64,000 nt of DNA from Uranotaenia lowii (Eukaryota; Arthropoda; Insecta; Diptera; Culicidae), in NCBI RefSeq assembly GCF_029784155.1, contig NC_073693.1:234793947-234857946 (forward strand), given 5' to 3'. Positions 22,845 to 34,075 of the stretch are shown here, piece by piece (position 1 is the stretch's first letter; the number at the start of each line of letters is the position of its first letter). The notes under the pieces are model-generated. The model was not told the origin of the DNA. It saw only the letters and a list, made by a program, of their open reading frames with translations, and searched no databases. Both the position numbers and the translations under genes were made by a program.

Positions 22845-24690
22845 CTAGAAAGTTTTGTTTCGAAGCTATTTAACGGTATGAAAGTTATCAGTGTAAACTG
22901 GAAATTACTTTTCAAGACAGTTATCCGCTTGTTCAGGTGTTCCCCAGGGAAGCCACATGGTTCCGATAATTTATGGAATAGTCTTGCCCTTTATAGTAGA
23001 CTCCAAAACTACTCTTTTAAGAATTACAAGTAAATTCAAGCAATAATACTTTACTATTAATAAAGTTTAGCTAGAAATAATAATATTATCAAAAATGCAC
23101 AACAAATAAGCAAATTGATTTTTCAACCCATTTTTTTTATCTCAAGTGTGACCATCACACAAGCTCGAATAAATTAGAAAGTTTTACTGATACGATTTAA
23201 AATCAATCAGAACCAATGTTTTAAATAAGTGCGATTTTCGGCGAGTCATGGATGAATTCTTAAAAATGATTACCCTTATTCGGAAGTATAAATTAGCAGT
23301 CTTGTTCACAAATTTGGAATCAATATTTCCTAAACACCAAATTAAAATTTCGTATAAAACCATAGTCTAAAGCTCACTCAATGACCCATTTTCAAGGGTT
23401 TGACACAATTGAATTGATATTTTGCACGCTCATGCTTTGAATAAATTTCACAAGTTTGCTATGGAGAAAAGTACAGTGATCTAAAGTTGAATCTTTGTTA
23501 AAGCCAATTTATTTAAAAACATAAACTGATATGAACTGTCTGATACAATCCCTTTAAACTAGAAATCTCGGGTCTAGAAATTTCGGTTAATAAGTTTAAA
23601 AAAACCATAAAATGAAAATGAAAAAAAGTTTTTTGAACATTAAGGAATTCCATTGATTACTCCATTGATTGTATTGGGTCCTAGAAAGATCATTATTTAG
23701 AAAATATGCTTTTCTTATTAACAATTTAGATTTAAACAGGCTTTCAAAAAGTTTTTTTTTTCGAAATACAAATATGTCATTATTGAAAAACAAAGCCTAA
23801 AGTTCTAAATATATTACAAAAAATGTAGAAAGTTGGCCAAAGATTTAATAAAACTACGAAATTCGGATTTATAAATTTTGGTAAATTTAAAAAAAAAAAC
23901 ATAATATGAAGATGAAATAAAAAGTTTTTTGAACAATTTTGAATTCCTTTTTTTACTCAAGAAAACGCGTGTAGGAGCCCATGTTGAACAAATTTGGTAG
24001 ATTTTGGTATCCTTTACTCTAATCTGTTGTCAGATTTTGTCGATAACCTCCTGATATGCAATTTCGAAGTTTTTTTAAAATGAATCCGAGTTGAGTTTGG
24101 AGTGAAGTCAATCATTGATAACTGATGAACAAGCTCATCCACATGAGTTAAAAACCGGATTCTCAATTTATTTATTAACCTTATTCAATTAAGAAATAAT
24201 TTTTAAGTAATGATAAATGATCAAAAAATTTTGATTCTACAGTTTTTTTTTTAAATTGAAACACGTCTTCAAAGTTACACCTGACATTACTAAAGAAATT
24301 TAAAAACAAAGTTTGAGTTCATATAACAAACTGGTTAAATCTCGCAAAAGATTTGATTATTGGTTTAAAACAAAACATAATTTCAAATTGTTCCGATTCC
24401 CGTATTTTAATAAATGGGGTAATAAGCATCATCATCAAAAATAGAAAATTTGGTAGACAGTAAGCTTTCACAAAAAGCACACAAAAACTTCTTACAATAG
24501 GATAAACCAATTGTTATATTTTTGCACAATTTAGTTACAATAAAATAATTTTAGAATTCCCTGATGATGATTCTTATCAGCATCAAAACGTCGGTCTAAT
24601 CAGAATATCGTTTTTGAAAAAAAATTGACTGCTTCGCCGAGCAATAACAATAAGCAATAACTTTTTTCGCAGCAGATGTAAGTACTTACA
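22845..24690. other. AT-rich stretch, no gene seen
   Basis: About 1.8 kb with no supported gene. Two diverged direct copies of an AATGAAAATGAAAAAAAGTT / TTTTTTGAACA..GAATTCC segment lie at about 23610-23650 and 23905-23950. TCAGCATCAAAACGTCGGTC near 24577 resembles a dispersed-repeat end. Confidence 0.45.
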
Positions 24691-24705
24691 ATCTTGAGAA
24701 CAGTT
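24691..24705. repeat. Target-site duplication, 3' side of the intact Jockey
   Basis: ATCTTGAGAACAGTT, identical over 15 bp to 28976-28990. The pair brackets the Jockey insertion. Confidence 0.9.
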
Positions 24706-24717
24706 CCTAAATTAAAA

Positions 24718-27375
24718 CTAATTATAGAGAGAACGAATCTCTGCGATGGAAGACTGCATCGATTTGCCTCTGAAGTTGGAGATGATTTTGTTGGCCATCT
24801 CTTCGATCGATTCAATGCCCGCAATCCGATGAAGATCTTCGGTGCTGTGCCAAGGTGGAAGCCGCAAAATCATTTTCAGAACCTTGTTCTGAATCCTCTG
24901 GATGGCCTTCTTCCTCGTCGCGCAGCAGCTAGACCAAATCGGAACTGCATACATTATCGCTGGTCGGAATACCTGTTTGTAGATTAACATCTTATTTCGC
25001 AGACACAACCTGGATTTCCTGTTGATGAGAGAATAAAGAGATTTAGTATATTTATTACACTTAGATTGAATATCTTCAATGTGATTTTTAAAGGTAAGAT
25101 TCCGATCAAGTGTAAGTCCCAGGTACTTCACGTGATCAGACCATTCTAATGAAACCCCATTAAAAGTTATGGAATGATTTTCATTAGGTTTTAAAAATTG
25201 AGCTCTTGGCTTATGGGGAAATAAAATAAGTTGAGTTTTGGAAGCGTTAGGAGAAATTTTCCACATTTTCAAGTAATTCAAAAAGGAATTTAAATTTTGT
25301 TGCAATCTACTGCGTACCACCCGTAAATTTCGACCTTTGGCTGAAAGCAAAGTATCATCAGCAAATAATCTTCTACCTTTTCCTTCTGGTACATCAGGAA
25401 GATCAGAAGTAAAAATATTGTATAAAATTGGCCCAAGTATACTGCCCTGAGGGACCCCAGCTCTAATGGGAGTCCTTTCAGAGCATGAATTTTGATAGCT
25501 TACTTGTAAGGTTCGGCTAGTCAAATAATTTTGAATAATTTTGGTGAGATATACAGGAAAATCAAATCGAGCTAATTTAGCTACTAAACCTTTGTGCCAA
25601 ACACTGTCAAAAGCTTTTTCAATATCAAGAAGAGCAACACCAGTTGAATAACCCTCAGATTTGCTGGCGTTAATCATATTAGTTACACTCAAAAGTTGAT
25701 GTGTAGTAGAATGTCCATGACGAAAACCAAATTGTTCATCAGGGAAAATAGAATTCTGATTAATGTGAATCATCATTCTATTCAAAATAACTCTCTCAAA
25801 TAGTTTACTTAAAGAAGGAAGCAAACTAATTGGTCGATAACTTGAAGGCTCTGAAGCACTTTTTCCGGGTTTTAAAATTGGAGTTACTTTGGCATTTTTC
25901 CATTTATTGGGAAAATAAGCCAAGTGAAAACATTTATTGAAGATTTTAACTAAAAAATTTAAAGTGCTTTCAGGCAACTTTTTAATAAGAATATAGAAAA
26001 TCCCATCTTCCCCTGGGGCTTTCATATTTTTAAATTTTTTGCAAATCAATTTAAGTTCATCAATATTTGTCTCATGAGAACTTTCAAATACATTTTGTTT
26101 AGAAATAATATCATCAAATTCAAGGGAAATTTGAGCATCAATTGGACTTACAACGTTTAAATTAAAATCATGAGCAGACTCAAATTGTTGGGCTAATTTT
26201 TGAGCTTTTTCTGCATTCGTTAAAAGAAGTTTATCCCCGTCTTTCAAAGTAGGAATTGGCTTCTGGGGCTTTTTCAGAATTTTAGTTAATTTCCAAAAAG
26301 GCTTTGAGTAGGGTTTTATGTCCTCTACTGCTTTGGCAAAGTTTTCATTACGAATTAAATTTAAACGACGTTTGATCTCTTTTTGAAGGTCGCAATAAAT
26401 AAATTTCAAATAAGGATCCCTAGTACGTTGATATTGGCGTCGACGAATGTTTTTCAGTCGTATCAAAAACTGAAGATCATCATCAATTAAAGGTTGATTG
26501 AATTTATGTTTAACTTTAGGTATTGAAGCGGCTTTAGCATTGACTATTGAAATTGTCAAATTTTCTACAGCCAAATCAATATCTTCTATTGAATTCAGTG
26601 GAACGTTTACATTCAAATTACGTTCAATAAAATTCATATATCGCTCCCAGTTAGCCTTTTGAAAGTTAAAAGCTGATTTTAAAGGGTTTTCAATGGGACT
26701 TTGGGATAAAGAAAATGTTACTGGAAGGTGGTCTGAATCGAGGTCCGCATGAGTAACTAATTGACTACAATGCTCGCCTAAATCCGTTAGAACCAAATCA
26801 ATTGTGGAGGGATTTCTAATTGAAGAAAAACAAGTATGCCCATTAGGATACTCAACAGTATAATAACCTGCAGAGCAGTCATTAAACAAAATATTCCCAT
26901 TTGAATTTGATGAAATATTATTCCATGATCGGTGTTTTGCATTAAAGTCACCAATAATAAAAAATTTAGATTTATTTCTGGTGAGTTTTTGTAAATCTCC
27001 CTTCAAAAAATTTTTCTGTTCCCCGCTGCATTGAAAAGGCAAATATGCGGCAACAATTATAATTTTCCCCATAGAAGTTTCTAATTCAATTCCAATTGTT
27101 TCTAAGACTTTTGTATTGAAAGAAGGAAGAAGTCTAAATTTGAGACGACTATTGATGACAATAGCTACACCCCCACCTTGTCGATCAAGTCGATCATTTC
27201 GTAAAATTTTAAAGAAAGCATTGCTTTTCAAGTTATTGTCTGGCTTTAAAAAAGTTTCAGTGATGGCAGCAATATGTATGTTTTGAGTTTTCAAAAATAA
27301 AAAGAATTCATCTTGGTTAGCCAGCAAAGATCTAGCGTTCCAATTCATAATATTTAAACATCTATTTGGATCCAT
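24718..27375 (-). CDS. Jockey ORF2: endonuclease-reverse transcriptase polyprotein
   Basis: An 885-residue protein that nicks target DNA and copies the element RNA by target-primed reverse transcription. The N-terminal APE-type endonuclease (about 1-225) shows NWN (11-13), the catalytic E40 in ITETF, GDFNAKH (142-148) and the D215-H216 pair in SDHLPV. A basic linker (about 230-450) follows. The RT domain (about 455-720) has D584 in LLDIEKAFD, AGVPQGSILGP (639-649) and the catalytic FADD box (671-674). The C-terminal part includes YLGLTLDRNLTF and ends IRSLYN. The length suits Jockey-clade ORF2. The start ATG lies 14 nt inside the end of ORF1, so translation probably depends on ORF1 termination-reinitiation. 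No RNase H domain is visible, as usual for this clade. No frameshift or premature stop. Confidence 0.96.
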   Translation of the reverse strand: MDPNRCLNIMNWNARSLLANQDEFFLFLKTQNIHIAAITETFLKPDNNLKSNAFFKILRNDRLDRQGGGVAIVINSRLKFRLLPSFNTKVLETIGIELETSMGKIIIVAAYLPFQCSGEQKNFLKGDLQKLTRNKSKFFIIGDFNAKHRSWNNISSNSNGNILFNDCSAGYYTVEYPNGHTCFSSIRNPSTIDLVLTDLGEHCSQLVTHADLDSDHLPVTFSLSQSPIENPLKSAFNFQKANWERYMNFIERNLNVNVPLNSIEDIDLAVENLTISIVNAKAASIPKVKHKFNQPLIDDDLQFLIRLKNIRRRQYQRTRDPYLKFIYCDLQKEIKRRLNLIRNENFAKAVEDIKPYSKPFWKLTKILKKPQKPIPTLKDGDKLLLTNAEKAQKLAQQFESAHDFNLNVVSPIDAQISLEFDDIISKQNVFESSHETNIDELKLICKKFKNMKAPGEDGIFYILIKKLPESTLNFLVKIFNKCFHLAYFPNKWKNAKVTPILKPGKSASEPSSYRPISLLPSLSKLFERVILNRMMIHINQNSIFPDEQFGFRHGHSTTHQLLSVTNMINASKSEGYSTGVALLDIEKAFDSVWHKGLVAKLARFDFPVYLTKIIQNYLTSRTLQVSYQNSCSERTPIRAGVPQGSILGPILYNIFTSDLPDVPEGKGRRLFADDTLLSAKGRNLRVVRSRLQQNLNSFLNYLKMWKISPNASKTQLILFPHKPRAQFLKPNENHSITFNGVSLEWSDHVKYLGLTLDRNLTFKNHIEDIQSKCNKYTKSLYSLINRKSRLCLRNKMLIYKQVFRPAIMYAVPIWSSCCATRKKAIQRIQNKVLKMILRLPPWHSTEDLHRIAGIESIEEMANKIISNFRGKSMQSSIAEIRSLYN

Positions 27376-28795
27376 GAGGGAATCGCAAAGTCATAATGAT
27401 TTTGTTAGCATAATTAAAAGAAGTTTGGAAAGCTTCAAACATTGAATTTGCTTTCAACATAAGTTGCATCATTTCCATTAAATTTTGATGCAAAAATTTT
27501 AATTTTTCCTCAGTAATCTCACCCAAATCAACAAAATTGTTAGGATCAGAAAAGGAAGGAGAAGAAAAAGTATTTGAATTTCGGGGATTTTCCAAAGCCT
27601 TCGCATGAACGTTGAGACTTGGTTTTTTCCCATTTTTATTAGTTAAACCTGAAGAAGGCAACCCATTTTCAACCACCTCTGAGAACGATAAACAACGAGT
27701 CTGTGGCGCAGAATCAGCCCAGGTAACATTAAAATCACTTCGGGTATTACCCAGCCGTGATTCCAATGTCGACCGAGGCTGACCGCGAACAGGCAGGTTG
27801 TTTGCCGGCCCGACGTGTGAAGACGAAAAAGAGGAAGGAGGAGAAGAAACTTTTCTGGAAACTTTGGGATTTTTCCTAGAAGCAATAATTTTTGCCCTGA
27901 TGGGACAGTCTAGCGAATTCGAGGAATGATTACCTGCACAATTTGCACACTTAAAAAATTCTGTTTTTGGCTTATCACCACCAAAAAGGCATTTAGATTT
28001 TTCATGATCGAATGAGCCGCAAAACATGCATCTGGCATTCATTCTACAATTTTTAGTGCCATGACAAAAAGCTTGACAACGACGACATTGCGTAATATTT
28101 TGAAGAAAATTGGTAGAAGATTTACGAAAAGGTTCGAATTTGACTCGACAATGAAACATAAGACGAGCCTTTTCAAGAATTTGCAAATTATTAACCTGAT
28201 CCTTTTTAAAATGGATCAAATAAAGTTCAGGAGCAAAACCAACACTACTGATATTATTCGTGTTGGTTCTTTTCCTCATTTGAATTACTTGAATTGGAGA
28301 AAAACCTAACAAAGAATTTAATTCAGCTGTGATCTCATCCGGTGTCTGATCGCCAGTGAGACCACGAAGTACAACTTTAAATGGACGATCACTTCTAGTG
28401 TCGTACGTAAAAAATTGGTGTTTTTTATTATTCAAATAATTTAAAACCTTTTGAAAATCATTAAAAGATTCCGCCAATATACGAGCGGTTCCCCTTCGAC
28501 CGATCTGAAAAGAAATCTTCACATCCTTGACGGAAGTGACGATTTCTTTTCGAAAGGCATTGAAGTCAGGAATCGTGACCGTTATTGGTGGAATCTTTTC
28601 GTTTTTAAGAGTATAAGAAGAAGAAGAAGGTTTCTTAGTACTCTTATCAGAATTAAATATGAATATTTCCTCATCACCGATGTTATGAAGGACATCGAAT
28701 GAATTGGAAATTTCAACTTTTTTGGGCGATGGACCTGAATTAGGTTCGGCAATCCGTTTTCTACCGGCCCTTGAGCCGGCCGATGACTTCCCCAT
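27362..28795 (-). CDS. Jockey ORF1: gag-like nucleic-acid-binding protein
   Basis: The RNA-binding partner of ORF2. I place the start at the ATG at 28795 (MGKSSAGSRAGRKR..), giving 477 residues; the frame is open for 18 more codons upstream (to 28849), but that extension lies in the 5' UTR and is hydrophobic. A basic N-terminus is followed by a Pre_C2HC-like domain (about 137-225: RPFKVVLRGLTGDQTPDEI onward), then three cysteine knuckles: CX2CX4HX4C at about 237-250 and 256-269 and CX2CX3HX6C at about 283-297. A Ser/Pro-rich tail ends ..TLRFPHGSK. Its stop codon lies inside the first codons of ORF2. Closely similar to the broken copy at 1-1277. Confidence 0.94.
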   Translation of the reverse strand: MGKSSAGSRAGRKRIAEPNSGPSPKKVEISNSFDVLHNIGDEEIFIFNSDKSTKKPSSSSYTLKNEKIPPITVTIPDFNAFRKEIVTSVKDVKISFQIGRRGTARILAESFNDFQKVLNYLNNKKHQFFTYDTRSDRPFKVVLRGLTGDQTPDEITAELNSLLGFSPIQVIQMRKRTNTNNISSVGFAPELYLIHFKKDQVNNLQILEKARLMFHCRVKFEPFRKSSTNFLQNITQCRRCQAFCHGTKNCRMNARCMFCGSFDHEKSKCLFGGDKPKTEFFKCANCAGNHSSNSLDCPIRAKIIASRKNPKVSRKVSSPPSSFSSSHVGPANNLPVRGQPRSTLESRLGNTRSDFNVTWADSAPQTRCLSFSEVVENGLPSSGLTNKNGKKPSLNVHAKALENPRNSNTFSSPSFSDPNNFVDLGEITEEKLKFLHQNLMEMMQLMLKANSMFEAFQTSFNYANKIIMTLRFPHGSK

Positions 28796-28975
28796 GCTGG
28801 AAAGAAAAGAGAAAATATGAATAAAAGAAAATGAAAATATTTTTAGCACTGAAAAGTGCTGATTGAAAAACAGGTAAGCAAAAAATAAATAATTTAAAAA
28901 TGTTCCTGCAGGTACACAGCAACGATACGATGCTCCGGCGTACGTGTTGACGGCTCAACGGTACAGATGGAAGTG
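28796..28975 (-). promoter_or_regulatory. Jockey 5' UTR, probable internal promoter
   Basis: The leader between the TSD and the ORF1 start begins CACTTCCATCTGTACCGTTG and includes GTTGAGCCGTCAACACGTAC. Elements of this clade carry an internal, downstream RNA polymerase II promoter in this position; that role is inferred, since I see no TATA box and only a loose initiator. Confidence 0.5.
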
Positions 28976-28990
28976 ATCTTGAGAACAGTT
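28976..28990. repeat. Target-site duplication, 5' side of the intact Jockey
   Basis: ATCTTGAGAACAGTT, identical to 24691-24705. Confidence 0.9.
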
Positions 28991-30020
28991 GATAATTGGT
29001 TTAAACCTTTATTAAAAATCGTTTTGTTTAGTCAAAATCTGCAGAAATTTATTGAATGAATTTAAACAACTTTGAAAAGTTATTTCAAAAAATTCAAACT
29101 GATAGAAAAAATTATAATTGCATTTTTGGATTCAGGGCACTCAAATTAATTCTCAAATTCTTTACAACTTGAAAAATGTGAATTTTGTGGCTTTGTGTAG
29201 TTTTTAAAACACTTTCTAATGTGGAGTCAACAATTTACAAAAATAAAAAAAATGGTTAACAAAGACTAAAATTGGATTCTTGAAGAATATTTCAAATCAG
29301 TTATCTTCAAAATGCGTAAAAAATTCTATGTTTCGTATTTTTTTTAAATGCGAAAATGTGTCAAATTATGACAATTTTCCAATTCTCTATTAAAAATTAA
29401 GCTGGTGTAACTGAAACAAGTTTGATTGGTTCATTGATTGAAAAGTGTCATTTTTACATCACTTTATACATTTTTTGTGGTCATGAACCTACAAAGAATT
29501 TTTTTTTGTGATCAAGCTTTTTTTGTGATGAGCTTTCTTGAATACTGAGTGATTTTTTTTAAATTCCGTTGCTGATCTGCATTTTTTTCCGATGCATATT
29601 TGTTCAGATTTTTTTTTCTTAGACTTAAAATAACGTAAAACTTAAGTGTTGTAGCAGAAAAATTGTCTGAAAAACATTTTTGAATTACGATACGAGGTTT
29701 TCCGAACTAAAAATTTAAAAAAAATCGATAGAGATATAGCAATTTTAAGCGAGGAGTGTCGAATTGACCGCCAAGGTCTGATTAGGGAGTTTCTTGTCTA
29801 GGCTGACAGGGTGTGTCCACAAAAAAGCAATGATGCAAAATTTAAGATTTTATGAATTCATTGAGCGTCCGAGAAAACTTTTTTTTATTCGGATGCGCCT
29901 GAATGAAGAATCAAGCAGCCAAACTTCCATAGTGTCATATTGTCACTCAAGGTAAGTTTTGAAATAATTGCAAACATAAAACCCATTCCCTAGATAATTT
30001 AAACAAATTTGAACAATTTC
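28991..30020. other. AT-rich stretch, no gene seen
   Basis: No supported coding region. It may be the interior of the Helitron-like element whose end lies at 30054. Confidence 0.4.
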
Positions 30021-30054
30021 GGGAAAGTGCAGCTAAGCACACAGGGTCAGCTAG
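30021..30054 (+). mobile_element. Helitron-like 3' terminus
   Basis: A hairpin, GTGC/GCAC (30027-30040), is followed by ACAGGGTCAGCTAG and then T. This parallels the verified Helitron end at 6957-6985 (hairpin, then CCGGGTCTGCTAG, then T). The matching 5' TC end was not located, so the element length is unknown; the Jockey at 24706-28975 could lie within it. Confidence 0.5.
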
Positions 30055-30299
30055 TATTAAATATGATAGATCTTGAATAATTTAAGAGATTTTTTTTAAA
30101 CCGTTTCAAATAAGTATAGCAAACAAATCAATTGTTTGTTCTATCAGTTCAAAAACGCAATTTCTTACATTATTCGTGTCTTGTGATGGTTTCTAAATTA
30201 ATCTCAAAACCCCTCCACGTCGTTTTATGTACCAAAAATGCTAAAGGTGAATGTGTAGCAATGATTAACCCAAAGAGGTTTAACTTCAGTTTTAAGCTT

Positions 30300-30900
30300 A
30301 AGAAACATTTCCTTCGGAGCTCAGTGAATGGTTTTCGCTGTTAACTTTCTGAGCGACTCCACCCTCAAAATCTTCCTCGACTAAAGATTCCATCGTCGTC
30401 GTTCTCGTAAGACACTCACAGACTTACTCGAATGCTGTCACTTTTCTAACTCCGAACACCAACGGTTCCATCCATGTGTTTGGTGAATGCCTATTTTGAG
30501 TGGGCGTTCCAAAGTTAGGAGATCAGAAACGAAACAGGATTTGCTGTTACTTCTTCGAGGGAGATGCTCCACGCCAAGTTTAGGAACACTAGTGATACTA
30601 GTCGTACCTATATCTGGCTCAAGTACAAACGACTGAGAAATGAACGACTGACTACGTCGACAGAATAAATGTTTGCCGAATCACTCGAACAATTGTAACC
30701 CAAGTCGCAGATACTGGGAGCCGATGATGCACTAGGCACAAGCGAAAAGTGGGTTGGTATGGATGAAAATAAAAGAAAAAAAAACAGAAAAGGCAAACCC
30801 AAGATTCGGAGGAAATTTTCCCTTTTGTAGCGGAATGAACTTTGCCAACTCCAAACTGACATGACAAGCTCACAACTTTGGCTAGAGCTCGCAGAAAGAT
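30300..30900. other. GC-richer unique island; possible regulatory DNA
   Basis: Unrepeated and more balanced in composition than its surroundings, with CATCGTCGTCGTTCTCG near 30391 and several paired ACTAGTGATACTAGTCG-type phrases near 30590. Minus-strand ORFs (30608-30873) are low-complexity and not convincing. No gene supported. Confidence 0.3.
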
Positions 30901-32314
30901 TCTGGAATGCTTTTATGGTAGGAACCTACTTTTTTAAGGTTTTTGCCAATTTATGAAGGAAACTTCCCAAAAGTTTTAACTGTCAGGAAAGACGGTTAAA
31001 TTGAAAAATTTATTTAATGGTAGTTTTTTATGGTAGCGAATGGGACGTATGCTAGTAGCAACGGATGCACATGGAAGTTTCAGTGTCTAATGTTTATTTG
31101 TAGCACCAGACAAGTTATAAAATGACAAAAACATATTATTTTTTTTCTAGCGTTTAAATGGAAATGGTTCTCATACCACATTAATTGGGCTATCATCCAA
31201 TATCAAAATAAAATACAAAATACAAAAAAAAAACGAACAAATTTTAAGAAGTTTTCATCATATTTAATTCATCATATATATTGTAAGCATTCACTTTTAG
31301 TGAATCAAAACTAGCCGTTATGAAATTTGACACACAATTAAGTTTTGGCATACTGAAACAGATTTTTATGATGAAAGACTTATACTTAAAAAAATGCGGA
31401 GAAACTCTATGTAAATTATGATATTACTCAAACAGTATTCGTATAAAAAATTAATCAAATTCTATACAAAAACTAGCTACTATTACTAGCAGGTAAAATC
31501 AACCTGAAAATCTTGACCTCTTCCAAAACCTTGGTGCTCCATACAAAATAAGTGGAAATACAACACAACTGGATCAAATATATGCAATTTACACCTAAAA
31601 AAAATTTGAATAACACTGAATGTTTGTTCAATGTTCCAAATCAAAGAAAAATTTCTCATATAGTTATAGCATTATAGTTTATACAAAATACGCAATTTTC
31701 ATCAAATTTGTTCGAGGTCTGTTAATTTTTATTTTTTATTTTATAATTTCTTTGTGTTTTAACTTTAAGTCAAGTACAATCAAAAGTACAATAAAATGTC
31801 TCTTGTTCCCGAGATTTCAAAGATTGAGTATTTTTTTAGTTTTTTTTTCATAATACAAAGTGATTCCTCTGCTGTCCTTTGAGGTGTCTGTTAAAAAAAT
31901 AGTGCGTTTACCAGAATCAAAAACTTGGAATCTAGCTAGAATTGCTTCTAGACCTGTCCAGAAGACCCTTAAAAATTTTCTACTCATTTAGCGAACTTTA
32001 TGGGGTGTTTTAAAGAGCTCAAATTTGGATGATAATTGGTACCTTTTATTTTGGCAAAATTTAACAAATCTTTATTATGGTTTTCATTCGGGTTTATATT
32101 CGAGAACAACTCTACAAATACAGTTGAATGAATCTTGACCATAAGATGATTCGAAAAATGACAAAAAGTTATGTGGCAAGAAAGAAAGAGAGATTAGAAG
32201 CAAAATTCAAAGCAATTTACCTCATGCACTCGTCTTAACTCTCTCACGATAAATTTTATAGTCCTGAAAAGTAAGAGAGTCTATTGTTTTTGACAAATTT
32301 GTGATGCCGTAAAA
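30901..32314. other. AT-rich stretch, no gene seen
   Basis: About 1.4 kb with A/T runs; the plus ORF at 31620-31853 is AT-driven (Phe, Ile and Lys rich) and shows no motif. No supported feature. Confidence 0.45.
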
Positions 32315-34075
32315 AAAAAGTATTGGGTAAAAGGGCTAAACGAGTAGGAGTCGAATTTTGCCATCTGACGCCATCTTAAAATCCATGATGGCGGCTTTCG
32401 ATGAACTTTAAAAATGCTATAATTGATTGAATATTGCATGAAACCTCCAAAATATGGGTATTGGTTAATTGGGATAAGCTATAAGCAGTTGATTTTTGCA
32501 TTCTGGCGCTATCTTGAAATCCAAGATGGTGGCTTCAGTAGAACTTAAAAATACTGTAAATGAATGAAAATAGCATGAAACCCCCAAAATATATTGTATT
32601 GGGTAAAAAGGCTAAACACTCAAAGTCGAATATCTCTTTTCGCGTTTCTCTGAAATGCTGTAAGTGACTGAAAATACCATAAAACCACCACAATACAGAC
32701 CCCGTTCGCAACATTCGGTTTTGGCATCATCCAATTTGGCACATTTGGCACATGTGGCATAAAAGAATGACATAAATAGCAAATATGGCAAAAAAAAAAT
32801 CAAAAACTATAAACAAAACAAGAAAAGTGCTGAATGCATCAGAAACATAATAAAAAAAAAATGAACTGATACCCATATTGTTGGGGTCAGTTATCAGTCA
32901 TTTATAATATTTTCAAGTTGAGCGGCAGCCGCCATCTTGGCTTTCCCGATGGCGGCGGACAAAGAAATTTGACATATAATCGTGTTGCCCTTTCATCCAA
33001 TACCCCGTATTGTGGATGTATCATGAGATTTTCAGTTATTTACAGCTTTGAAAAGAATAGTAAAAGCCACCATCTTGGATTGATGATGGCGTCAGATAGC
33101 AAAATTCGACTTCTTCTAGTTTAGTCCTTTCACTCCCTACCCATAATGAGGTGATTTCATGCGTTTTTCAGTGATTTAAATCATTTTCAAGTTCAGTGGA
33201 AGCCGCCATATTGGATTTCAAGATGACGTTTGATAGCAAACTTCGACTTCTACTCGTTTGGTCCTTTCACCCAATACCCATATTTTGGGAGTTTCATGTG
33301 ATTTTTAGTGATTAAGGGCATTTTAAAATTGGAAGCCGCCATCTTGGATTTCGAGATGCACCTGATAGCGACTTTTCTAGTTTAGCCCTTTAGCAAATAC
33401 CCATATTGTTGTTTCATGCGATTTTTAGTTATTTTCAGTATTTTAAGGTTCAGCGAAAGTCGCCATCTTGGATTTCAAGATGGCGTCTGATAGAGAAATT
33501 CCTCTTAAACTGATTAAGCCATTTTACCCAATGACCATATTGTGGGAATTTCAAGTGGCTTTCAGTGATTTCAATCATTTTAATGTTCAGTGGAAGCCGC
33601 CATTTGGATTTCAAGATGACGCCTGACATCGAAATTTGTATTCTACTCGTTGATCCTTTTGAACTTGATCCTTTTGAACTTTTGAACCATATTGTGGGAG
33701 TTTCATGCGATTTTCAGTGATTAACAGCATATCAAAGTTCAGCGGAAGCCGCCATCTTGGATTTCAAGATGGCGTCGGAAAGAAAAAAAAATCGACTTCT
33801 TCTAGTTTAGCCCTTTTCACCCAATACCCGTATAGTGGCGGTTTAATGCGACTTTTTGCCATTTACAGCATTAAAACTATGCGGATGCCGGCATCTTAGA
33901 TTTCAAGATGGCGCCTGAAAACGAAATTCTACTTCTACTCGTTTAGCCCTTTCAACCAATACCCATATTGTTGGTGTTTCATGCGATTTTAAGTCATTTA
34001 CAACATTTTAAAGTTCAGCAGAAGCCGCCATTAGAAATCCAAGACAACGACAACGAAATTCGACTTTAACTCATG
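32315..34075. mobile_element. Foldback repeat array of ~140-bp units with CCATCTTGG palindromes
   Basis: The right arm (about 32880-34075) holds about nine diverged ~140-bp units; GCCGCCATCTTGG or near matches fall at about 32929, 33068, 33202, 33327, 33451, 33596, 33748, 33887 and 34026. Each is followed at once by its inverted partner (CAAGATGGCG type), so every unit carries its own small palindrome. The left arm (about 32315-32690) holds about 2.5 units in the opposite direction (TATTGGGTAAAAGGGCTAAA, ATCCATGATGGCGGC, CATGAAACCTCCAAAATATG). The spacer is about 190 bp. No ORF of note. This is the same design as 11447-13443 with unrelated sequence. Confidence 0.85.

Larger units (their letters stand above)
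24706..28975 (-). mobile_element. Full-length Jockey-clade non-LTR retrotransposon, both ORFs intact
   Basis: A 4270-bp insertion on the minus strand bounded by identical 15-bp direct repeats. Order in transcription direction: ~180-bp 5' UTR (28796-28975), ORF1 (28795-27362), ORF2 (27375-24718, overlapping ORF1 by 14 nt), and only 12 nt after the ORF2 stop, with no poly(A) tail. Both ORFs are uninterrupted and every expected catalytic motif is present. Identical TSDs and open ORFs argue for a recent insertion. The very short tailless 3' end suggests 3' truncation relative to the family; the older copy at 1-7650 seems to continue further. Confidence 0.95.

Noticed and set aside
24694..24987. 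97-codon plus ORF at the Jockey 3' end
   Set aside because: Antisense shadow of the ORF2 C-terminus.
30608..30873. 84- and 73-codon minus ORFs with a Phe-rich hydrophobic segment
   Set aside because: The hydrophobic run is an A/T homopolymer (FFFLLF); frames overlap and neither has a recognisable domain.
32880..34075. CRISPR-like regularly spaced repeats
   Set aside because: Units are diverged ~140-bp repeats without constant repeat/variable spacer structure, in an animal-type genome; a foldback repeat explains them.
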